A DNA stretch of 64,000 bases from Chryseobacterium luquanense (GTDB lineage: Bacteria > Bacteroidota > Bacteroidia > Flavobacteriales > Weeksellaceae), in the NCBI RefSeq assembly GCF_026460945.1, contig NZ_JAOVZV010000001.1, forward strand, positions 248,001 through 312,000. Reading direction: 5' to 3'. The notes below the pieces were generated by a model. It searched no databases and was not told the DNA's origin. It saw nothing but the letters and a program-made list of their open reading frames with translations. The translations under genes were made by a program, and so were the position numbers. Positions 1 through 7,761 of this stretch are shown here, in pieces. The stretch's first letter is position 1; each line of letters opens with the position of its first letter.

Positions 1-512
1 AAGGCAGGACGAACAATCACCGGATAACCGATTTCGTCAGCAAAACGGAGTGCTCCTTCAACTGTTGTTACGATGTCAGATTCCGGAACCGGTTCGTTTA
101 ATTCTCTCATCAATTCACGGAACAGATCTCTGTCTTCCGCTCTGTTGATTGCAGAAAGTGTAGTTCCTAAAACTTCCACTTTGCATTCTTCTAGAATTCC
201 TGATTTCTCCAGTTCTACGGCCATGTTCAAACCTGTTTGTCCACCAAGTGTTGGTAAAAGTGCATCCGGACGCTCTTTTCTGATGATGTGACTCACAAAC
301 TGAAGTGAAATCGGCTCGATGTAAACCTTGTCAGCAATTTCAACATCCGTCATAATCGTCGCAGGGTTTGAATTAATCAAAATCACCTTGTACCCTTCTT
401 CTCTCAGTGAAAGACAAGCCTGCGTTCCTGCGTAATCAAATTCCGCCGCCTGACCGATGATAATTGGGCCGGAACCGATTACTAAAATTGTTTTTATGTC
501 GTTTCTTTTCAT
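1..512 (-). CDS. carB: Carbamoyl-phosphate synthase large subunit, N-terminal part (runs off the window)
   Basis: Only the first ~170 of the roughly 1,060 residues usual for CarB are present; the rest lies left of base 1. The translation starts [20 protein letters not shown] and contains the ATP-grasp pre-domain motifs [10 protein letters not shown] and [12 protein letters not shown]. The enzyme uses ammonia from CarA, bicarbonate and two ATP to make carbamoyl phosphate. The start is the ATG at 510-512; no other start fits the conserved N-terminus. It is the last gene of pyrB-carA-carB, 235 bp below carA. From memory it matches the Bacillus PyrAB sequence very closely over this stretch (for example [19 protein letters not shown] and [14 protein letters not shown] segments). 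Confidence 0.96.
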   Translation of the reverse strand, partial: MKRNDIKTILVIGSGPIIIGQAAEFDYAGTQACLSLREEGYKVILINSNPATIMTDVEIADKVYIEPISLQFVSHIIRKERPDALLPTLGGQTGLNMAVELEKSGILEECKVEVLGTTLSAINRAEDRDLFRELMRELNEPVPESDIVTTVEGALRFADEIGYPVIVRPA

Positions 513-536
513 TTTTAAATTTATCCTTTTGTTGTT

Positions 537-620
537 GAACCCTTTCGGGTTCGGATGATGATTGTTTCACCAATACCATAGGTTTCACCTACGGCTATTT
601 ATATTGAATCCTTCGGATTC
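537..620. repeat. Double-hairpin palindromic cassette, copy 1
   Basis: Three short stem-loops lie in tandem: GAACCC/GGGTTC (537-552), CCATAGG-TTTCA-CCTACGG (576-594) and GAATCC-TTC-GGATTC (606-620). The second and third, with their linker GGCTATTTATATT, match the layout of the cassette at 1924-1968. It lies in the carA-carB gap. Confidence 0.75.
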
Positions 621-648
621 TTCTAATTTCCACCTTTAATTTGCAGCG

Positions 649-741
649 AATTGCCCGCAGCCCGACTTGAGTGGAGCTCTTTTTGTGAGGAGGCACGACG
701 AGCAAAAAAGCGGGAACGGAAGGCGGATAAGCTGCCCAAAT
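649..741. repeat. 93-bp structured dispersed repeat, copy A
   Basis: Nearly identical to 11439-11531. It folds as nested stems: GCAGC/GCTGC (657-661/731-735), CCGACTT/AAGGCGG (662-668/720-726), and an inner stem 676-685/703-711 with one bulged C. The loop is TGAGGAGGCACGACGAG. Stem bases differ between copies but pairing is kept, while the loop is conserved. Confidence 0.85.
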
Positions 742-747
742 AATCTC

Positions 748-1821
748 CTAATTTTTAAAATCCTCCATCATCGTGATGAAATCATCAAACAAATAATTCG
801 CATCTTCAGGACCCGGACTCGCTTCAGGGTGATACTGAACTGAGAAGCACGGATGAATCTTATGTCTAAGACCTTCATTTGTTCTGTCATTCAATGCGAT
901 ATGAGTCTCTATTAAATCTGTTTCTTTAAGGCTCTCCTGATCAACAGCATAACCGTGATTTTGAGAGGTAATTGCTACTTTGTTTTTTTCTAAATCCAAA
1001 ACAGGGTGATTTCCTCCTCTATGACCGAATTTTAATTTGAATGTTTTTGCACCGCAAGCAAGGCCAATCAACTGATGTCCAAGGCAAATCCCGAAAATTG
1101 GAACTTTACCGAGCAATCCGCGGATCATTTCTAGAGCTTTTTGGTTGTCTTCAGGATCTCCGGGACCGTTGGATAACATAATTCCATCCGGATCCATCAG
1201 CAAAATTTCTTCTGCTGTAGTATCATGAGAAACAACAATTATGTCGCAGTTTCTTTGAGATAATTCTCTGATTATCCCTAATTTAGATCCAAAATCCACA
1301 AGCACTACTTTAAGTCCTCTTCCCGGATTGGCGTAAGAAGTTTTTGTTGAAACCTGCTCTACCTGATTTGTTGGGAAAGTAGTTGATTTTAATTCTTCAA
1401 CGGTAATATTTTCGTCTGCATCTGCATTCACGATTTTTCCTTTTACCACACCTGAGTTACGAAGAATTCTTGTCAGCCTTCTGGTGTCAATTCCTGAAAT
1501 TCCTGAAAGATTTTTCTTTTTAAACAGTTCCTGTAACGTAATCTGAGTTCTGAAATTGGAAGGCAAATCGCAAATTTCCTTTACAATAAGACCTTTAATT
1601 GCAGGCTCGATGCTTTCGTAGTCATCACGGTTGATCCCGTAATTTCCGATCAGCGGATACGTCATGCAAACAATCTGACCGCAGTATGACGGGTCAGAAA
1701 TCAATTCCTGATATCCTGTCATTCCGGTATTGAAAACCACCTCTCCTGCTGTCTCCAAATCTGCTCCGAAACCTTCTCCATGAAATACTTCACCGGACTC
1801 CAGTATTAATTTTTTCTTCAT
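748..1821 (-). CDS. carA: Carbamoyl-phosphate synthase small (glutaminase) subunit
   Basis: It hydrolyses glutamine and passes ammonia to CarB. It has 357 residues, the normal CarA length. The N-terminal CPSase small-chain domain (about 1-150) carries NTGMTGYQE and SDPSYCGQI. A class I glutamine amidotransferase domain follows, with the catalytic triad visible as Cys246 in GICLGHQL and His331/Glu333 in HPEASPGPEDAN. The start MKKKLILESG matches the family. The protein closely resembles Bacillus PyrAA from memory (TYPLIGNYGINRDD, FGHRGGNHPV) and not the longer-N-terminus CarA typical of Flavobacterium. It lies between pyrB and carB, with about 250 bp of repeat-bearing DNA on either side. Confidence 0.98.
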   Translation of the reverse strand: MKKKLILESGEVFHGEGFGADLETAGEVVFNTGMTGYQELISDPSYCGQIVCMTYPLIGNYGINRDDYESIEPAIKGLIVKEICDLPSNFRTQITLQELFKKKNLSGISGIDTRRLTRILRNSGVVKGKIVNADADENITVEELKSTTFPTNQVEQVSTKTSYANPGRGLKVVLVDFGSKLGIIRELSQRNCDIIVVSHDTTAEEILLMDPDGIMLSNGPGDPEDNQKALEMIRGLLGKVPIFGICLGHQLIGLACGAKTFKLKFGHRGGNHPVLDLEKNKVAITSQNHGYAVDQESLKETDLIETHIALNDRTNEGLRHKIHPCFSVQYHPEASPGPEDANYLFDDFITMMEDFKN

Positions 1822-1882
1822 TTTAACTTTTATCTTTATTTCTATTTTTTAATCTTTTCCAACCTATCTGATTTTTGATTCC

Positions 1883-1968
1883 GCCCTTTCAGGGCTCAAG
1901 GACATCAATCTCTCCTTTTAACTCCATGGGCTTCACCCATGGCTATTGATAGGTCGCCCTTTCGGGGC
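1883..1968. repeat. Double-hairpin palindromic cassette, copy 2
   Basis: In the pyrB-carA gap: GCCCT/AGGGC (1883-1895), then CCATGGG-CTTCA-CCCATGG (1924-1942), linker GGCTATTGATAGGTC, and GCCC/GGGC (1956-1968). It has the same pentaloop position and linker as the copy at 576-620, with different stem bases. Confidence 0.75.
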
Positions 1969-2072
1969 TTTCTTCGGCATTATTTCTTTTTGTTGAAATT
2001 TCTTAGCAATTTAAATTGAATCTTAAGAAATCTCAAAAGCATTCACACCTGGCTCTTTTAACCTTTACCTTT

Positions 2073-2963
2073 TTACTTAAAAGAAAAACCTTTCTCCTCT
2101 AAAGCATTTTTCAGAATCGCCATTCTTGCGAAAACACCGTTCTGCATTTGTTTGAAAATTCTTGAGCGTTCACATTCCACCAAATCGGTATCGATTTCTA
2201 CGCCTCTGTTGATGGGTGCGGGATGCATGATGATGGCTTCCTTTTTCATGGTTTTTTCTCTGGCTTTCGTCAGACCATATTTTTTATGATATTCCGACGC
2301 TGAGAAACTCATTTTTGAATCGTGTCTTTCGTGCTGGATTCTCAGCAACATCAAAACATCAACATCATGAATCATCTCATCTACAGAAAGATACGTACCG
2401 TTAATTAAAGCTCCTTCGTCAAACCACTGTTCAGGTCCTGAGAAGTAAACTTTAGCGCCTAATCTTCTCAAAGCTTCAGCATTGGAGTTGGCAACACGGC
2501 TGTGTTTAACATCACCAACGATTCCTATTTTCAATCCTTCGAAGGTTCCGAATTCCTGATAAATTGTCAGCAAATCGAGCATACACTGTGAAGGATGATT
2601 TCCTGTTCCGTCGCCACCGTTGATTACCGGAATGTTGATATTCTTCAATTCATCAAAATAACGGTCTTTTTTATCTCTGATCACGACAAGATTTACCCCT
2701 ATGCTTTCAATCGTTTTTACGGTATCATATAAACTTTCACCTTTGTTGACAGAACTGTTGGAAGCATCAAAAGGAACGACCTGCAAACCCAGTTTTCTTT
2801 CGGCAACATCGAAGCTTGTTTTCGTTCTTGTGCTGTCTTCAAAAAACAGATTTGAACAGAATACTTCGCCTTCAATTTTGGCAGTTTTCCCGTTGGCAAA
2901 AGCTAAAGCTTCCGTCAGTATCTTATTGATTTTCTCTGTACTTAGTTCGGTAATCGTAAACAT
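2073..2963 (-). CDS. pyrB: Aspartate carbamoyltransferase catalytic chain
   Basis: It condenses carbamoyl phosphate with aspartate, the first committed step of pyrimidine synthesis. It has 296 residues. The carbamoyl-phosphate loop [12 protein letters not shown] is at about 40-51, the SSVNKGES loop at 70-77 (Ser71, Lys74), and [12 protein letters not shown] lies near 248. No pyrI regulatory-chain gene is adjacent, as expected for a Bacillus-type unregulated trimer. The sequence is strikingly Firmicutes-like ([39 protein letters not shown]), which suggests horizontal acquisition. The ATG at 2961-2963 gives a full-length family N-terminus. An intrinsic terminator and a leader ORF lie just upstream, suggesting attenuation. 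Confidence 0.97.
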   Translation of the reverse strand: MFTITELSTEKINKILTEALAFANGKTAKIEGEVFCSNLFFEDSTRTKTSFDVAERKLGLQVVPFDASNSSVNKGESLYDTVKTIESIGVNLVVIRDKKDRYFDELKNINIPVINGGDGTGNHPSQCMLDLLTIYQEFGTFEGLKIGIVGDVKHSRVANSNAEALRRLGAKVYFSGPEQWFDEGALINGTYLSVDEMIHDVDVLMLLRIQHERHDSKMSFSASEYHKKYGLTKAREKTMKKEAIIMHPAPINRGVEIDTDLVECERSRIFKQMQNGVFARMAILKNALEEKGFSFK

Positions 2964-2984
2964 AAAATCTTAATTTTTGAACAT

Positions 2985-3012
2985 AAAAAAAGCGAAGAAA
3001 ATATCTTCGCTT
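2985..3012 (-). terminator. Intrinsic terminator in the pyrB leader (candidate attenuator)
   Basis: Read on the minus strand, AAGCGAAGA (3012-3004), loop TATTT and TCTTCGCTT (2998-2990) form a perfect 9-bp stem followed by a T run (2991-2985). It sits 21 bp before the pyrB ATG and after the likely promoter, so it can stop transcription before the operon rather than after a gene. Confidence 0.8.
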
Positions 3013-3082
3013 AAAATAAATAAATATCGTAAAGGGCGTCTACGCCCGGTAATTCTAATGATATAAATACTGTGTTATTCAT
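3011..3082 (-). CDS. Possible pyr leader peptide (23 codons)
   Basis: An ATG at 3082-3080 opens 23 codons ending in TAA at 3013-3011; the stop overlaps the first two bases of the attenuator stem. The last codons are U-rich (ATATTTATTTATTTTAA), and a GGGCGT/ACGCCC hairpin lies in the middle. The layout mimics the E. coli pyrBI leader, where ribosome position and UTP-dependent pausing decide termination. The ATG is only a few bases after the expected transcription start, so translation would be nearly leaderless. That weakens the case. It is too short to judge by coding statistics. Confidence 0.4.
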   Translation of the reverse strand: MNNTVFISLELPGVDALYDIYLF

Positions 3083-3088
3083 TAGGTG

Positions 3089-3119
3089 CAAAGATATAAC
3101 ATTTGGGTAACATGACAAA
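3089..3119 (-). promoter_or_regulatory. Promoter of pyrB-carA-carB
   Basis: On the minus strand TTTG (3119-3116), exactly 19 bp of spacer and TATCTTTG (3096-3089) match the Bacteroidetes primary-sigma consensus TTTG-N19-TAnnTTTG. The predicted start is near 3085, giving a leader of about 120 nt before pyrB. Confidence 0.75.
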
Positions 3120-3177
3120 GTGAAACCTCAAAAAAATTAAAAAACTTCAATCGCTGGTTATTCTCATTTATTCTTAA

Positions 3178-3185
3178 TATTTTTG
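3178..3185 (+). promoter_or_regulatory. -7 box for the Lrp/AsnC gene
   Basis: TATTTTTG matches TAnnTTTG and lies 20 bp before the ATG at 3206. No good -33 TTTG is seen. Confidence 0.4.
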
Positions 3186-3205
3186 TTAGAATTCAAATAC
3201 AGTTT

Positions 3206-3667
3206 ATGGACGCAAAAGACAGGATGATTCTCAGCATAATTCAGGAAGACTCTACTTTCTCAGTGAAAGAAATTTCAGAGAAAATAGGTTTAACCTTTAC
3301 CCCAACTTATGAACGCATCAAACAGTTGGAGAAACAGGGGATTATTGAGAAATATGTCGGTCTTCTGAACCGTGAAAAACTCGGTTTAAATATTGTCGTT
3401 TACTGCAACGTCCGCCTCAAGGAGCAGTCCAAAAAAGTTCTCGAAACTTTCGAGAAAAATATTATGCAACATGATGAAGTGCAGGAGATCATCAGCCTTT
3501 CGGGCGAATATGATTATATGCTGAAAATCATTGCAAAAGATATTAATTCTTATAATGATTTTACAGTTAATGTGATTTCAAATATTCCCAGTATCGGGCA
3601 ATATCACAGTTCGATTGTGCTTCATGAGGTGAAAAAGTCGACTAAGTTTAAGATTGATTTGGGGTAA
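3206..3667 (+). CDS. Lrp/AsnC family transcriptional regulator
   Basis: A 153-residue protein of usual Lrp/AsnC length. An N-terminal winged HTH covers about residues 1-60 (DRMILSIIQEDSTFSVKEIS, then RIKQLEKQGIIEKYVGLL). A RAM/AsnC ligand-binding domain covers about 70-150, with the conserved SGEYDYMLKI segment. Such proteins bind amino acids and control their metabolism. It diverges from pyrB and lies between the pyr and arg operons, so control of nitrogen or arginine genes is plausible, but no target site is proven. The ligand is unknown. Confidence 0.93.
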   Translation: MDAKDRMILSIIQEDSTFSVKEISEKIGLTFTPTYERIKQLEKQGIIEKYVGLLNREKLGLNIVVYCNVRLKEQSKKVLETFEKNIMQHDEVQEIISLSGEYDYMLKIIAKDINSYNDFTVNVISNIPSIGQYHSSIVLHEVKKSTKFKIDLG

Positions 3668-3701
3668 AAACTTATAAACTCAAGCATTAATATAAATAAT
3701 A

Positions 3702-4178
3702 ATGAAATCAAAAATAAACTTTGAATCTTTTCTAATCATATATTTCGCAACATTCATGTTATCAATTATTTTTCCCTTTGTTATAATAGATCTTTCAAAA
3801 GACATATTAATAGAATTTAATTTAATAAAAATTTTAAAAATTTGCCTTCTTCTCTTTTCTTTAATTTTTGTTTGGAGTTTTTTCTTAAAGATTCATACTA
3901 AAATAAAAATCACCAATGATAAGATAGAATTTAATAAATTATTTAAAAGTTCAAAATATGAATTTAATGATTTGAGTTATTATGTTGAAAGGAATGAACC
4001 TGCCCGTTTTAAAAATTATCAAGCAATATTTTTAATTCAAAACAATAAAATCATTGAAAGAATTTCGGAATTTGATTATTCAAACTATGAAGAGATAAAA
4101 AATCATCTCAATCTCCCTAAAAAACAAAATTACAAATTGAAGACTATTGATTTTTTAAAAATATTGCTTAAAATTTGA
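3702..4178 (+). CDS. Hypothetical membrane protein, two N-terminal TM segments
   Basis: A 158-residue protein not assigned to a family. Two hydrophobic segments lie at about 10-30 and 43-62, followed by a hydrophilic domain with beta-type pattern (KIHTKIKITNDKIEFNKLF) that could be a bacterial PH-like fold. It is more AT-rich and Ile/Lys-rich than its neighbours. It begins 34 bp after the Lrp gene in the same direction and may be cotranscribed. It converges with argH. No function is proposed. Confidence 0.75.
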   Translation: MKSKINFESFLIIYFATFMLSIIFPFVIIDLSKDILIEFNLIKILKICLLLFSLIFVWSFFLKIHTKIKITNDKIEFNKLFKSSKYEFNDLSYYVERNEPARFKNYQAIFLIQNNKIIERISEFDYSNYEEIKNHLNLPKKQNYKLKTIDFLKILLKI

Positions 4179-4211
4179 AACAATTTTACTTCATAATTAA
4201 GTTGATCTTAA

Positions 4212-5516
4212 TTACCCCAACAATTTAATTTTCAATTTATTAAACTGATATTCAATTTTATCCAAACATAAATTCCCAATACTTCCCTGATGAGTATGAT
4301 TTAAATTCTTAATTTCAAAATCAAACTGGTTATTTTCAATCTCCTGCCCTACTTTTACATACGCATCACGGAATGAGCTTCCGTTTTTCACTTCTTCATT
4401 GATCTTCTCTACACTGAAAAGATATTTATACTTTTCGTCACCCAAAATCCCATCTTTCACCTGAATATTTGGTAAGGTATAGCTTAAAATTTCAAGACAT
4501 TCTTTCAACGAATCAATTGCGGGGAACAAGATTTCCTTTGTCAGTTGCATATCTCGATGGTAGCCTGACGGAAGATTATTCGTCAATAATATAAATTCAT
4601 TCGGCAACGACTGAATTCTGTTGCAACGCGCACGAACCAACTCAAAAATATCCGGATTTTTCTTGTGCGGCATAATGCTGCTTCCCGTTGTAAATTCTTT
4701 TGGAAAATTTATAAAATCAAAATTCTGACTTAAATACAGGCAAACATCATAGGCAAATTTACCTAATGTTCCTGCCAAAGTCGCCATTGCCATCGACAAC
4801 ATTTTCTCTGACTTTCCACGTGTCATTTGAGCGTAAACCGAGTTATAATTCATCGATTGAAAACCTAAATTGTACGTCGTACTCTCCCGGTCAATCGGGA
4901 AAGATGAACCATAACCTGCCGCCGATCCTAATGGATTTTTATTAATGATATTTTTAACAGAGAAAAGCATTTCAAAATCATCCAACAACGCTTCTGCATA
5001 GGCTCCAAACCATAATCCAAAAGACGAAGGCATTGCAATCTGTAGATGCGTATAACCTGGAAGCAAAACATTTTTATGCTGGTCTGCCAGTTGAATTAAT
5101 ATTTGAAAAAATCCGTCTGTCAATGTTGTGATCTCGCGGATTTCATCTAATAAATACAGTTTTATATCCAATAAAACCTGATCATTTCTTGAACGTGCGG
5201 TGTGAATTTTCTTTCCTGTGTCTCCTAATTTTTCAATTAAAATAGATTCAATCTGAGAATGAATATCTTCCGCTGTTTTATCAATTTCAAAAGTTCCGTT
5301 TTCGATTTCTTCTAAAACTTCTTCCAAAACAGATAATATCTGCACTGATTCTTCATTGGAAACAATTCCAACTTCTGCCAGCATTTTACAGTGCGCCATC
5401 GAACCTTTCACATCGTATTTTGCTAAACGTTCATCGAAATCAAGATCTTTCCCGACTGTAAATTTATTGACTAATATGTTGGTGGCATTATCGTCTTTTT
5501 GCCATATTTTTTTCAT
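4212..5516 (-). CDS. argH: Argininosuccinate lyase
   Basis: It cleaves argininosuccinate to arginine and fumarate, the last step of arginine synthesis. It has 434 residues from the ATG at 5514-5516 (MKKIWQKDDNATN). A longer reading from 5561 adds 15 residues unlike the family and is rejected. The fumarase/aspartase superfamily signature GSSIMPHKKNPD is at about 278-289, with TARSRNDQ at 106-113 and the GYTHLQ histidine near 156. It is the promoter-distal gene of the arg operon. A palindromic repeat of about 200 bp separates it from argE. Confidence 0.97.
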   Translation of the reverse strand: MKKIWQKDDNATNILVNKFTVGKDLDFDERLAKYDVKGSMAHCKMLAEVGIVSNEESVQILSVLEEVLEEIENGTFEIDKTAEDIHSQIESILIEKLGDTGKKIHTARSRNDQVLLDIKLYLLDEIREITTLTDGFFQILIQLADQHKNVLLPGYTHLQIAMPSSFGLWFGAYAEALLDDFEMLFSVKNIINKNPLGSAAGYGSSFPIDRESTTYNLGFQSMNYNSVYAQMTRGKSEKMLSMAMATLAGTLGKFAYDVCLYLSQNFDFINFPKEFTTGSSIMPHKKNPDIFELVRARCNRIQSLPNEFILLTNNLPSGYHRDMQLTKEILFPAIDSLKECLEILSYTLPNIQVKDGILGDEKYKYLFSVEKINEEVKNGSSFRDAYVKVGQEIENNQFDFEIKNLNHTHQGSIGNLCLDKIEYQFNKLKIKLLG

Positions 5517-5578
5517 AATTATTCTTTTCTTTCTAAAAATGGAAACTCTAAAAAAATCCATTTAAATATTATTTTAAA

Positions 5579-5785
5579 ATTTTTCTTTTGTCTTGAAACA
5601 AAAGAAACAAAAGTTCAAGACTGGAAACTCCGGCTAAAAATTAAAATTAAATCCTAAAATCCCCAAAACTTGCGCGAATTCAGTATTTATTCTTCAGTTC
5701 AAAATTATTGTCGCGCTTCAAACAGTGGGAATTTTTTAACGGATTAAATTTTAATTTTCTTGACGCCTCCGTTTCCTAGGTCGAT
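5579..5785. repeat. ~207-bp palindromic dispersed repeat, copy 1
   Basis: It matches 10149-10361 over its length. Features are CTTTTGT/ACAAAAG (5585-5604), GCGCGA/TCGCGC (5672-5677/5711-5716), TCCC/GGGA, and a conserved AAACAGTGGGAATTTTTTAA block. It fills the argH-argE gap and ends at the argE stop codon. Confidence 0.85.
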
Positions 5786-6868
5786 TTATAGAACCTTCTC
5801 AAGGATCTGGATGTAAATCTCAATCCCCTCTTCTATTTCATTTATATATATGTATTCATCCGCGGTGTGAGAACGTGCGCTGTCTCCAGGACCGAGCTTT
5901 ACCGATGTACACGGAATAATTGCCTGATCGGATGATGTCGGTGAACCGTAAGTTGTTCTCCCGATTTTCAGACCTGCCTTAACAAATGGATGATCCTTAT
6001 CGATTTTTGAAGAATTTAACCTGAAAGATCTTGCCGTTAAAGTTGATTTCATCTGTGATTGAATGATTTCAAACGCTTCTTTGTTGGTATACTCATCCGT
6101 AACTCTCACATCTAATGTGAATAGACATGATTCCGGAACGACATTATGTTGAACTCCCGCATGAATTCCCGACAAAGTCACTTTAACTTCACCCAAATAA
6201 TCTGAAACTTTTGGAAATTTGAAATTTAAAATCTGCTGTACATCCTCCATACATTTCACGATCGAGTTATCATCGTTCGGATGAGCTGCGTGAGAAGGAG
6301 TGCCTTTCATTTCACCGTCAATGACTAACAAACCTTTTTCTGCAATCGCTAAATTCATCTGCGTTGGTTCTCCTACGATGGCAAGTTCGATATTCGGAAG
6401 CTGCGGAAATAAAGCCTCAATTCCGTCAAATCCCGAAATCTCCTCCTCCGCTGTCAGAGCAATCACTAAATTATATTTTAAATCTTCTTTATCAAAAAAA
6501 TGCAGAAAAACCTGAACCATTGATACCAAAGAAGCTCCGGCATCATTGCTTCCCAATCCAAACAGTTTTCCATCCTTTTCAATCGCTAAAAACGGATCCA
6601 ATGTGTATGCCTTATTTGGCTTTACCGTATCGTGATGGGTATTCAGCAAAATTGACGGCTTGAAAACATCGAAATTTTTATTCAAAGCCCAGATGTTGTT
6701 TTTAAAACGTTTTGTAGGAATATTGTTCTTTTTAAAAAAGTTTTCGATTTCCACCGACGTATTATACTCATCTTTGCTGAACGAAGGGATTTCAATCAGT
6801 TTTTTCAGCAAATCCACTGCGTTATTCAGAAATTCTTCTTTACTATAAACAGATTTTAGTTCCTGCAT
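5786..6868 (-). CDS. argE: N-acyl-ornithine/citrulline deacylase (M20 family)
   Basis: A zinc-dependent M20 deacylase that removes the acyl group (acetyl or succinyl) from the pathway intermediate. It has 360 residues. Metal-site motifs visible are NTHHDTVKP (His78, Asp80), GLGSNDAGASL (Asp109), EEE at 141-143, and a C-terminal SHTADEYI histidine. In organisms with ArgF' the substrate is the N-acyl citrulline rather than ornithine. Its first 26 bp overlap the end of argB, indicating translational coupling. The start ATG at 6866-6868 has no better competitor. Confidence 0.9.
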   Translation of the reverse strand: MQELKSVYSKEEFLNNAVDLLKKLIEIPSFSKDEYNTSVEIENFFKKNNIPTKRFKNNIWALNKNFDVFKPSILLNTHHDTVKPNKAYTLDPFLAIEKDGKLFGLGSNDAGASLVSMVQVFLHFFDKEDLKYNLVIALTAEEEISGFDGIEALFPQLPNIELAIVGEPTQMNLAIAEKGLLVIDGEMKGTPSHAAHPNDDNSIVKCMEDVQQILNFKFPKVSDYLGEVKVTLSGIHAGVQHNVVPESCLFTLDVRVTDEYTNKEAFEIIQSQMKSTLTARSFRLNSSKIDKDHPFVKAGLKIGRTTYGSPTSSDQAIIPCTSVKLGPGDSARSHTADEYIYINEIEEGIEIYIQILEKVL

Positions 6869-7637
6869 GATGGTTTTCTATATGGTTTTTTAGTTCAGTT
6901 TCCTTAATTAAGAATACCTTATTTACATTGTTTTTTACGGCTCCAAGAGCATTTTCTAATTTTGGTAAAATTCCTTTGTGCAATTTCCCTGCATTTTTTA
7001 AAACAGAAAATTCTCCTTCAGAAATATTTTTAATGATAGATTCAGGATTTTCGACATCTTCCAATACTCCTGATTTATCAAAACAATACAATAATTCAAC
7101 ATCATATTTTGAAGATAACGCCTGAGCAATTACCGAAGCAATCGTGTCTGCATTAGTATTGAAAAGATTTCCTTTTTTATCGTGAGTGATTGCTGAAAAT
7201 ACCGGAACGAGTTTAAGTTTAATCAATTTTGAGATCAATTTCCTGTTCACACTTTTCTTCTCAATATCACCAACAAATCCGAAATCTATTTCTGCGTGTT
7301 CTCTTTTTTTAGCTTTAATTAAATTGGCATCAGCGCCCGAAAATCCTATTGCCTTGCATTTTTTCTGCTGAAGTTTTGCCACAATATTTTTGTTGATTCC
7401 ACCCGCATACACCATCGCCACAATATCCAAGGTATCTTTGTCTGTGATTCTCCGGCCGTTGATCATTTTCTGTTCAACACCTAATTTATCAGCTAATATT
7501 GTTGCTAATTTTCCGCCTCCGTGAACTAAAATTTTCTTTGCTTTAATTCCAGAGAACTGATCCAGAAATTCGTTCAATAATTCTTCATCATCGATTAATG
7601 CTCCGCCGATTTTTATAATGTATAATTTTTCTTTCAT
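6843..7637 (-). CDS. argB: N-acylglutamate kinase
   Basis: It phosphorylates the gamma-carboxyl of N-acetyl- or N-succinyl-glutamate. It has 264 residues with amino-acid-kinase motifs: IIKIGGALI at the N-terminus, LVHGGGKLAT near 37-46, GFSGADANLI, and the FNTNADTIAS substrate segment near 160. It is shorter than E. coli-type arginine-sensitive kinases and lacks an obvious N-terminal inhibitory helix. It overlaps argE by 26 bp. A cluster of hairpins lies between it and argF'. Confidence 0.93.
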   Translation of the reverse strand: MKEKLYIIKIGGALIDDEELLNEFLDQFSGIKAKKILVHGGGKLATILADKLGVEQKMINGRRITDKDTLDIVAMVYAGGINKNIVAKLQQKKCKAIGFSGADANLIKAKKREHAEIDFGFVGDIEKKSVNRKLISKLIKLKLVPVFSAITHDKKGNLFNTNADTIASVIAQALSSKYDVELLYCFDKSGVLEDVENPESIIKNISEGEFSVLKNAGKLHKGILPKLENALGAVKNNVNKVFLIKETELKNHIENHHAGTKICL

Positions 7638-7653
7638 TATTTAATTCATTTAC

Positions 7654-7758
7654 ATAGGATTGCATCCTATTCTGGATTATGTCGTCCCTTTGGGACTTTG
7701 ATTGAACTTAATTAAGATGATTTAAAACCTAACGGGTTTTGAAAACCTGTTAGGTTTT
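7654..7758. repeat. Double-hairpin cassette (copy 3) plus AAAACCTAAC palindrome
   Basis: ATAGGA-TTGCA-TCCTAT (7654-7670) and GTCCC-TTT-GGGAC (7684-7696) form the cassette. A long palindrome follows: AAAACCTAAC/GTTAGGTTTT (7724-7733/7749-7758) with an inner GGTTTT/AAAACC pair. Together they fill the gap between argF' and argB. Confidence 0.75.
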
Positions 7759-7761
7759 ATT

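Noticed and set aside
73..291. Plus-strand open frame
   Set aside because: It is antisense to carB, whose translation is unambiguous.
4194..4214. TAATTAAG/CTTAATTA hairpin at the end of argH
   Set aside because: It has no T run on either strand, so it is not called a terminator.
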